A stretch of 64,000 bases of DNA from Cryptomeria japonica (lineage: Eukaryota; Streptophyta; Pinopsida; Cupressales; Cupressaceae). This document shows, in pieces, positions 56,800 to 64,000 of the stretch. The notes under the pieces are model-generated. The model had not been told where the DNA came from. It did not search any database and saw only the letters and a program-made list of their open reading frames with translations. Where the stretch lies: positions 661,364,438-661,428,437 of the forward strand of contig NC_081414.1 of NCBI RefSeq assembly GCF_030272615.1, in the 5' to 3' direction. A program made the position numbers and the translations under genes. Each line of letters opens with the position of its first letter. The stretch's first letter is position 1.

Positions 56800-57895
56800 A
56801 GAGAAAGGTGAGGTGACCATAGACTTAGAAGAATTACATGAAGGTATATGTGGGTCTCACTCAAGCAGCCCTTTATTGGCTAAAAATATCATGCGGATAG
56901 GATACTATTGGCCCTCCATGCAAAAAGACTCCTACTGCTTTGTTAGAAAGTGCAAGAAGTGACAAGTACATGGAGATTTAATACATGCTCCTATGCAAGA
57001 ACTGCAACCCATAGAAACATCATGGCCCTTGTCAGTGGGGACTGGACCTTGTGGGTAAAATCTATCCATCTTCATCTGCTAGTCATAAATTCATCATTAC
57101 TACCACACAGTACTTCACAAAGTGGATCAAAGTCGTTCCACTCACCCAAGTCCCTGATAAGTAGATCACTTCATTCATCTTAAATTACATCATATGTTGG
57201 TATGGTGTACCCATATCCATCATCATAGATAACAGTCTTCCCTTCAAAAATCAGGATGTCTGAGATCTCTATGAAACATTTCATATCCAACACCGTTTCT
57301 CCACCCCATATTACCCATAAGGAAAATGGTCAAGCAGAAGCCTCAAGTAAGAATATATTAAGTATCTTAAAGAAGATAGTCAATTATGTCAGTCATGACT
57401 GGCACATTCGTCTAAATCTCACACTATGGGCATATAGAACTAATATTCCAACCCCTGCAAGTGCAAACCCATAGTCACTTGTTTATGGAGAAAAATCTAT
57501 CTTTCCTATTGAGGTTGAATTACCATCTCTATAGGTGTCCTTGCATAATCTAATTAATGATGAAGAGTATTGAGTCTCCCATCTTCAGGACTTGGAATAC
57601 TTGATGAGAAGAGACAAGCTACCTACAATCACCTTAAGGCATATCAGTAATGCATGAATAGAAGCTAAAATCATAGGATCAGACCTCACACATTTGAGAT
57701 GGGAGATCTTGTTCTCAAAGATAATCCCTGCAATCAACCAAATAGAGAACACTATGGCAAATTTGAATCCAATTGGTTGGTTCCATATGCAATCACTGTC
57801 ATCTTCAAGTCTGGGGCCTATCAGTTAGCAACTTCAGAAGGGGAACCACTAGCAAATCCAATAAATAGCATGCATCTCAAAAAATTCCACTCATA
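56800..57895 (+). pseudogene. Tat-like gypsy integrase (broken)
   Basis: The zinc-binding part is visible as AKNIMRIGYYWPSMQKDSYC. The core is scattered over frames: 'taagtagatcacttcattc' around the first Asp region, 'atcatagataacagtcttcc' for the second (IIDNSLPF) and ENGQAEASSKNILSILKKIV, with the catalytic Glu followed by ALA-type change. The C-terminus reads EMGDLVLKDNPCNQPNREHY and GAYQLATSEGEPLANPINSM up to the TAA at 57894-57896. Confidence 0.75.
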
Positions 57896-59260
57896 AGCTA
57901 TGTAGAGCATCAAGCTCATAAAATGTCAAAAAGATCAAAAAAAAAAAATTTAAAATATAAAAAAAATACAAAAAAATGGAAAAATCAAGAAAATAGTAAA
58001 GAAAAAGCATTCATCTAAATGGTGAAAACCACTTCGGTGGTACCTTGGATACGTGGTGAAATCCTGGCAAAAAGGCATCATTCATAAAGGTTGTAGCTCC
58101 ATTGTCTTTCATACTTGTTGCAATCATATCCATTGCATCCACTCATACATTATATCTACTGTGGCTTGTTATTGATCTGCAATCAGGGTTATTACCTCAT
58201 GTGTCCCGCATCCTACTTTTACATGAACACCTAATTGGGGACAACCTTTTTAACCTAATGATGGGAGTGGATTCTCACTACTAGTGATTCGTCGAGATAC
58301 TCATTCGGAAAATATCCTGAAATAATCTTAAAACATTCATAAAATCTCAAAAAGATAAAAAACATTCAGGAAATGTCCTGAAATAAAAGAAAAACCATTC
58401 AAAACAAACAAAATCCAAAAATATCATCAAAATCAATCAAAAACAAACATAAAATTCCTTGTACATAAACATCGAGTCAGACATAAAATAATATTTGAGC
58501 TACCTAAAAGATGACCAACTATCAAGTCAACAAGCAAATTAACATCTGAGCAACACCTACATGAGACCGTCTTAAACAAGGATGCATCCTTCCTTCAAAA
58601 CAAGACATGGTGACATATCTCTTTGACAAGAGGATTTTGTTTGGCTGATAAGCATTTGGTTAGATTACTACATTTTTTATATATCAGATTCTTATGCTAC
58701 TCTAGGATATCCACAAGTGATTAGAGTGGCCAGGATGGTTCATGATATCTTTCTTTGTTTTCTATCTATGGATTGTTCCAATGAAGGTTTGGGTAGAATA
58801 CTAATGGTGTCTACGTGGGAAGTTCCCTAAGCTACAAGATCCTATGCAAAATTACACAGTCATGGATCATATGGCTTACTAACTATAGCATATACCTCAC
58901 CCATGTGTATATGCACCTGAATGGAGGGGAACCTTGCTTGTCAATGATGTTTGTTTACAGGTGGAGCGCTCAACCTTGGTTTCTGATACATCAACCAAGA
59001 TCAATACTACCATGCTCAATGAGGAAATAATGCATTATGAATAAGCCATGGATCGCCCATTTCATCTCATCTATATATATTACATTCTTTTGCATATCAT
59101 CCATACATCTGATCATTCATACATTGTAAATATCATGTGTGCATGCATACGCAAAGAATGGAATTGACTATGATATTGCTAATGAGAATCCTATCCCTAA
59201 AATCATGACTGAGTACAATGATATACACCCCATTCATGTCAATCGATACTCTATTTAATC
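57896..59260 (+). other. 3' non-coding region after the Tat-like pol
   Basis: An A-rich run (57935-57990), then text with recurring 'aatcttaaaacattc' and 'aaatgtcctgaaat' words (58300-58390). I cannot place a polypurine tract or 3' LTR for the plus-strand element. Short frames such as 58102-58284 and 58815-59030 are unsupported. Confidence 0.5.
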
Positions 59261-60211
59261 CTCTTCAAAGGTAGACTTAAGCTAAAGGACTGGGTACTAG
59301 GTCTCCAAACCTTCTCTCTAAACCTAACCCCCCTTTCCCTCCCTATCTAGGTGTAAAGCGGAAAATCAAACCCTAAGTGTTCCCCCACTCCAAAGAGAAA
59401 GGAGGTCACTAGGATTGACGGTTTTCACTTAGGAGAGACTTTACATTCAAAATAGGGGTTGAAACCCACAAGATCCAATCCCACACAATGCAAGACTGAA
59501 TTCTAAATGAGTTTCAAGGGTTGAGACATCAAGGATACCCTCTTTTGTAAAGAATGTAGATAGAAGGATTGAACTAGGAATGTATGTAAAAGTAAGAAAG
59601 ATTCACTTGTAGACGGAAATAGGGACATGGGATGAAGCTACGGACCTGAAATTAGCAGTAAAATGTCGAGATGATGTTGTCCTGCAAGTTTGAGCGAAAG
59701 TTGATGGGACGATGGCGCCCGGAGTGCACACGGTCCTCCGAAAAATCCGCGAAACGAAGGGGGATATGTTCGTCTCTGCACAAGGATTCCAGATTTTCAA
59801 TTACAGCCCCGTACCTGTAACCTACACACAGAAAAGAGAGGATGATTGGGGGGTTAGGGATTAGGGGTTTGCCTTTAGGTCAAACCCTAGTTTTGGAATT
59901 AACCAAGAAATGAGAATGTTGTAAATGTAAGTGTTTGTCATGTAATCAAGTATTGATACCTTGTTGTAAGAATGTTTGTATTCTTACATGCGAAGGTGTA
60001 ATGATGTTGTATGTTGTATGTTGTAGGTGATCTCCTCTTCAATGGTTGAATCCTTGTCTTGAATGCAACACCTAGCCTTGAATGGAGATTTAGAATGCTC
60101 AATTGCTTGAAGGAATGCTTGAATGCTTGAATGTTTGAATATTTGCCTATCGCTTCCGCCTCTTGCACACATATGTTTTGCCCTCATTCTTTTTTTGGGA
60201 GGGGAAATGTA

Positions 60212-60223
60212 GTTTATATACTT
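60212..60223 (-). promoter_or_regulatory. TATA box of the minus-strand LTR
   Basis: The minus strand reads AAGTATATAAAC, about 410 bases into the LTR, followed by 'tacatttcccctcccaaaa'. Confidence 0.6.
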
Positions 60224-60343
60224 GTTAATTAGGGTTAGGAGACTGATTTTTTTGACCTTAGGCTGACCTAGGAGCATTATTTTCCAAATTGCAAACTTGA
60301 AGACCCGATGCCCAACAAGAGACTGGGCCCAAAATAGGGCCAG

Positions 60344-60467
60344 GGACCAGGGCGCTGGGCGCCATGGTCCTGAGGGACCAAGGTGCTAGGCACCATGTTC
60401 CTGGAGGACCAGAGCACTGGGCACCATGGTCTTGGAGGACCAGGGCACTGGGCGCCATGGTCCCACC
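60344..60467 (-). repeat. 31-bp GC-rich minisatellite, four units
   Basis: On the plus strand GGACCA starts at 60344, 60375, 60406 and 60437. Each unit contains (G/A)GGC(G/A)CCATG(G/T)T, a near-palindrome. Confidence 0.95.
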
Positions 60468-60634
60468 TCCCAGGACAACAGGGTGCAAGGAGGATCAGGC
60501 CAAGGTGCAAAAAGATGCAGTTTTTGATGTCGTAAACAGGTTTCGGGGTCTCCATTCAGGTTCAACATTGCGCTGCCATCGTGAAGACCCAAATGCAGTC
60601 GAAATTGCAAGTGTCACAATTTTACGATGCTACA

Positions 60635-60650
60635 TTTAGCCCCCACTTTA
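60635..60650 (-). other. Polypurine tract of the minus-strand element
   Basis: The minus strand reads TAAAGTGGGGGCTAAA, directly before the LTR start TGTAGCATCG. Confidence 0.8.
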
Positions 60651-61387
60651 GTGGGAGTATAAGCGTACGCCCATACTTTCGATAAAGTACAAGGAAACAA
60701 CATTGAAAGACTTTCACCACGTCAAGGAGGCAAGATACACCAAGCCCCCAGTGGACTAAGGATCTTACAAATTCGATTGACAAAGTAAAAGGGAAGATCA
60801 CGAGGGAGAACCATGACTATCAGTAGTAAGGTTCCCTCACGATGAGTCATGCAAGAAAAATACCAAAAATTTTCAAGGCAAAGCTAAGTTCGCCAAGAAA
60901 TTTTCAAGTATCTTGAAGAGATATGAACGGAGTGTATGCCCCCCTACATTAAAGCGATCGCACATGCCTCATCGGGGGTGATTGCTTTAAGGTAGTGATA
61001 CACATAAGAAATGAGAAGGGAAAGGAGTGTGTTATCATAAAGATTTAGCCCCCAAGTGTGAGATAAACCCAAGGATAATAGACACAAAACACAAAGCACG
61101 AGGTGACTTTGCTTTCCTTGGGGTTAGTATGTTGTATGATAATTCATGTATATCATATGTATGTATGCATAATTGTTCTTCATTCCCTAATCAAGGAAGG
61201 TCACCTAGAAGAAGGGAACACATGTGTCTTTTGAGTCAACATGAGAGAGACCAAAGGAGATCTCAATTATTTGCATCGTCCTCAAGTAGACAACACTAAG
61301 GACAATAAATAGAAGAATGAGAATAACACATAGAAGAAGTAACAAAAGAGATCAAGAGAGGAGGAGAGAGTCTGCTATGCTAATGAA
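60651..61387 (-). other. Non-coding segment between Gag-protease ORF and polypurine tract
   Basis: About 740 bp without a reverse transcriptase, RNase H or integrase motif in any frame I read. It holds two more polypurine-like sites on the minus strand (TGGGGGCTTGG, plus 60741-60751; CACTTGGGGGCTAAA, plus 61044-61058). A 16-bp imperfect hairpin (60944-60959 with 60980-60995) is also present. Confidence 0.7.
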
Positions 61388-62266
61388 CTAGTCTAGCACA
61401 TCATCCACCCCCCGATCTTGCTGATCAATATTTCGGGAAGGCAGGAAACACGCTAGAGGAGGAACATCCAACATAGCAGATGGAGCTATCACAAGATCCA
61501 AACAAGGGCTATGTTCATGTTCCAAGCCACATTGTTCTTGTCTAGGAGCTAGGATAAGTGCTTTAGAAAATTTGTTAGATAAATGGTTATCAATATCAAC
61601 ATATTCATATTCACTATCAGAAGAAAGAGAAGTAACATTTTCATCATGAATAACATTTTCATCTATATCATCATCAAGATTTATAAAAATAGGATCTTTA
61701 ACTCGCACAGGATCAAAACCATCATGTATCTTATGTTTAGGAGATTTTGGCTCAATTTTCGGCTGAGGAGAAAATGGAATAATGCTAGCTGAAGGTGTTT
61801 TTGGGGATTGCAAAGTTTGAGAAGCAGCTGCACGAGCTCTAAGGCGACGCTTCCGTCGGTGTTCACACACAGAACGATTTCGTCTAGTCTTAGTAGGAAG
61901 TTGAGAAGATTGAGGAGGAGGAATGTTCTCATCCTTATCACTTGGGTGTTTAGGTTGTGGTCTCTTAGGTTGAATAATAGGAGAAGAGGAAGGTCTCTTC
62001 TCTCTATAAGAGGAAGGAGGAGGAACTACTCCATATAAAGGAGGAATATCTGGTTTAGGAAGGAGACCAAGTCCATCATGATGAGGAGGTATAGGTCTAC
62101 CTTTAGAAAGTTTATTAGTCATAGACATAGTCACATCCATAAGGATGGGTTGGGAATCTTCTTGAGGAAAGACATTAGTTTTATCTTTCAAAGGAAGAAC
62201 TTCCTTCTCAAGAACGATAGGAATATCAAGTTTGGGTGTTCTAGGTTCACTTAGAGATAGGATCAT
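61388..62266 (-). CDS. C-terminal extension of the Tat-like Gag-protease ORF (292 residues)
   Basis: It lies in the same frame as the Gag-protease at 62309-64000, from which it is separated by one TGA and 14 open codons (SDHLFKSYQKWKK). No enzyme motif is visible. It is proline-rich at first (PPLYGVVPPPSSYREKRPSS), then strongly basic (CEHRRKRRLRARAAAS, which could act as a nuclear localisation or RNA-binding patch), then acidic (FINLDDDIDENVIHDENVTS, DSEYEYVDIDNH). It ends QQDRGVDDVLD with a TAG. Tat-like elements have a variable linker here before RT; in this element RT never follows. ATG at 62266 is only the first Met after the stop. Confidence 0.75.
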   Translation of the reverse strand: MILSLSEPRTPKLDIPIVLEKEVLPLKDKTNVFPQEDSQPILMDVTMSMTNKLSKGRPIPPHHDGLGLLPKPDIPPLYGVVPPPSSYREKRPSSSPIIQPKRPQPKHPSDKDENIPPPQSSQLPTKTRRNRSVCEHRRKRRLRARAAASQTLQSPKTPSASIIPFSPQPKIEPKSPKHKIHDGFDPVRVKDPIFINLDDDIDENVIHDENVTSLSSDSEYEYVDIDNHLSNKFSKALILAPRQEQCGLEHEHSPCLDLVIAPSAMLDVPPLACFLPSRNIDQQDRGVDDVLD

Positions 62267-62308
62267 ATCTTTTTTCCACTTTTGATAAGATTTGAAAAGA
62301 TGATCACT

Positions 62309-64000
62309 TCACGGTGGAAGAGATTGAAATTGTTTAGGCCAAAAATAATCAATAGGAACACTAGAAGTTCTTTCAGCTGGTTTAAAGAAACTATGATTGA
62401 TAGTAACAACTTCACCATTATGGGGAAATTTCAAACACTTGTGAATAGGAGAAGCAATAGCTTTCATGGAAGATAGCCAAGGATAGCCTAGCTTCACACG
62501 AAATTGTTCGGATGATGGAATAATAGAAAATCTCACATCAAGGGATTTGTTATGGACCTCAATAGGTAATGTAATAGAACCAATTGCAGGAGAAGAAAAT
62601 GCATCAAATAATTTCACAACCACATTTGTTTTGTCATAGATCACTTGATTCAATTGCAAAGTAAAAAGAAATTCTTCAGTAATGACATTAACCATACAAG
62701 AAGGATCAATAAGCACTCCACGGCAAGGTGTATTCTTGACTTTTGCAACTATATATAAAGGACCATCAGGTGCCCTGATAGTTTCACTGGAATCAAATGT
62801 GATGGAAGGTTCTTTAGGGATTTTCTGCTGCTCCACAAAGTTAATCACATTCGGAGTCATAGACACAAGACCATCAGGTGAGAAAGAGGAATCATTAGTC
62901 TCAATCACATTAGAGGTATGAGAAGGTAATGGATCAGTAAAAATATTAAGATTTTGGTTAGGAAGAGCTACAGATGTGTTGCCTTTATCATTCACACCTG
63001 AAACAGAGATAGTATTATTATCAATCAAATCTTGAATTTTACCCTTTAAAGCAAAACATTTTTCAGTATCATGCCCAGGTTGACGATGAAATTGACAAAA
63101 AGATTTGTTATCAAAATAGGGTGAATTAATCTTTGTAGGATCTATTTTCTTTATAGGCGGGAGAGTAAGCACATTTTGTTCCAATAACTCATTCATAATA
63201 CTATGCAATGATTCATTCAAAGGAGTAAACTCTCTTTCTTTCTTGAAAAACTTAGAAATAGGAGGCACACCTGATGTTGCATTCACATTGTTGTTGGTGA
63301 TGTTTTCATTGAACTTAATGAACTCTCTGTTCGGTTTAAACTTCCCAAATGGTTGTTGACTACTATCACCCTTATCACTCAGAGCCATAGGATTTGCTTG
63401 TTCCATTTGACTCACAGTCAGTTGATAATTGTGAAGAGTTGCACACAATTGTTGGAAAGAAGTAAACTCAAAAAATAGAAGTTTTTCTCTAAAATCTTTT
63501 TGTAAATTAGAAATAAAGATTCTTTGAATATCATTATCAGATACTGGAAAAGAAATTTGAGCACACAAATGCTTATATCTACCAATGAAATCAGCCACTT
63601 TTTCTTTAACACCTTGTTTACAATGCATTAAATCAATCAAAGTAACTTTAGGACTTATATTGTTTTGAAATTGTTGAATAAAAGCATTTGCAAGTTGTTG
63701 GAAAGAAGTAATAGAATAGGAAGGCAACGAGCAATACCATTGTAGAGCCTTATCTCTTAATGTTCTAGTAAACAGTTTTGCAAGCAACCTTTGGTCATGA
63801 GCAAAATCGGTACATATTGTTTGAAAGGTCTTAACATGTGTTAGAGGATCACCTTTTCCAATATAAATTTCCAACTCTGGGATTTCAACATGCTTAGGGG
63901 GGATAGCTTGAACAATGTCAAGAGAAAGTGGGCTCGCAACATCAAATGTCGGCACACTAAACTTAGATTGATTCATAGAGGCAATTTGTTGCTGTAAAGA
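62309..64000 (-). CDS. Tat-like gypsy Gag and protease (555+ residues, 5' end outside window)
   Basis: Open from the window edge (SLQQQIAS precedes the Met at 63976), so the true start may be upstream. The Gag core includes IYIGKGDPLTHVKTFQTIC, KLFTRTLRDKALQWYCSLP and VADFIGRYKHLCAQISFPVS. A zinc-binding CQFHRQPGHDTEKC (about residues 292-305 from that Met) has the C-x2-H-x4-H-x4-C variant. The protease region is GVLIDPSCMVNVITEEF, with D-P-S where D-x-G is usual, then FRVKLGYPWLSSMKAI. It ends in PKQFQSLPP and TGA (62309-62311). Its intactness contrasts with all other retroelement genes here. Gag would form particles; the protease may be impaired by the missing glycine. Confidence 0.85.
   Translation of the reverse strand, partial: SLQQQIASMNQSKFSVPTFDVASPLSLDIVQAIPPKHVEIPELEIYIGKGDPLTHVKTFQTICTDFAHDQRLLAKLFTRTLRDKALQWYCSLPSYSITSFQQLANAFIQQFQNNISPKVTLIDLMHCKQGVKEKVADFIGRYKHLCAQISFPVSDNDIQRIFISNLQKDFREKLLFFEFTSFQQLCATLHNYQLTVSQMEQANPMALSDKGDSSQQPFGKFKPNREFIKFNENITNNNVNATSGVPPISKFFKKEREFTPLNESLHSIMNELLEQNVLTLPPIKKIDPTKINSPYFDNKSFCQFHRQPGHDTEKCFALKGKIQDLIDNNTISVSGVNDKGNTSVALPNQNLNIFTDPLPSHTSNVIETNDSSFSPDGLVSMTPNVINFVEQQKIPKEPSITFDSSETIRAPDGPLYIVAKVKNTPCRGVLIDPSCMVNVITEEFLFTLQLNQVIYDKTNVVVKLFDAFSSPAIGSITLPIEVHNKSLDVRFSIIPSSEQFRVKLGYPWLSSMKAIASPIHKCLKFPHNGEVVTINHSFFKPAERTSSVPIDYFWPKQFQSLPP

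Larger units (their letters stand above)
59261..60634 (-). repeat. 3' LTR of the minus-strand Gag-protease element (far end approximate)
   Basis: On the minus strand it begins TGTAGCATCGTAAAATTG right after a polypurine tract. It has a TATA box (AAGTATATAAAC, plus 60212-60223) and a GC-rich 31-bp minisatellite upstream of it (60344-60467). The opposite end is not determined; 59261 is my estimate, from a change of wording. The matching 5' LTR would lie beyond 64000. Confidence 0.65.

Noticed and set aside
59710-59730. Plus-strand TGGCGCCCGGAG as a primer-binding site
   Set aside because: It lies inside a minus-strand LTR region with no LTR end beside it on the plus strand; likely coincidence.
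60258-60639. Four overlapping frames rich in Gly/Pro/Ala/Trp
   Set aside because: They are read through the 31-bp GC-rich minisatellite of an LTR.
1-64000. CRISPR-like or prokaryotic defence arrays among the tandem repeats
   Set aside because: The repeats are minisatellites and satellites without unique spacers, and the whole context is plant nuclear DNA.

Overview
This is nuclear DNA of a seed plant. I favour a large, repeat-rich genome such as a gymnosperm, but that is an inference from very long, old, nested LTR retrotransposons and low gene density; nothing here fixes the species. I found one probable host gene (29801-30838, a short DUF3741/TRM-like protein) in about 64 kb. Almost everything else recognisable is LTR-retrotransposon DNA, nearly all broken by stops, frameshifts, deletions and insertions inside other elements.

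Layout, left to right. (1) 1-810 is the 3' part of an LTR, with a TATA box, related to one at 32329-33625. (2) At 951 a solo LTR of about 3.3 kb starts (TGTAATAACCC...). Its end (...GGGTTATGACA) lies at 26227, and AACAT flanks both ends as a target duplication. It is split by a Ty1/copia element (1235-8891), which carries another solo LTR in its own 3' LTR (7188-8721, duplication ATTCT), and by a Ty3/gypsy chromovirus array (10344 to about 24150) arranged LTR-internal-LTR-internal-LTR and ending in a (TA/TG/TATG)n microsatellite. (3) 26228-29647 is AT-rich DNA without a supportable gene. It holds one arm of a 97-bp inverted repeat (27140-27236) whose other arm (29648-29744) sits just upstream of the host gene. 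(4) 29801-30838 is the host gene. (5) A GA-rich tract is followed by a 5' LTR with a TGGCGCCCACC primer-binding site (32329-33645), then a degenerate leader with a TAGCGCTTTTGT minisatellite. (6) 36299 starts a second copy of the solo-LTR family, followed by a 122-bp satellite (39591-40372) and unresolved LTR-like DNA with several minisatellites, ending at 44278. (7) 44279-57895 is a decayed Tat-like Ty3/gypsy gag-pol missing the first half of gag and interrupted by a second copia element (47489-54599). (8) 59261-64000 carries, on the minus strand, a better preserved Gag-protease element. Its coding region is followed by about 740 bp, a polypurine tract and an LTR, with no reverse transcriptase or integrase, so it looks non-autonomous.

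Functionally, the retroelement genes belong to copy-and-paste replication: Gag particle, protease, reverse transcriptase/RNase H, integrase. No pol in the window looks intact. The items most worth following are the Gag-protease-only element, the 96/97 inverted repeat beside the only gene, the solo LTR re-assembled across 25 kb, the tandem chromovirus array with different reverse-transcriptase deletions in its two copies, and the 122-bp satellite with alternating variants. I saw no CRISPR, prokaryotic operon, rRNA or tRNA gene.
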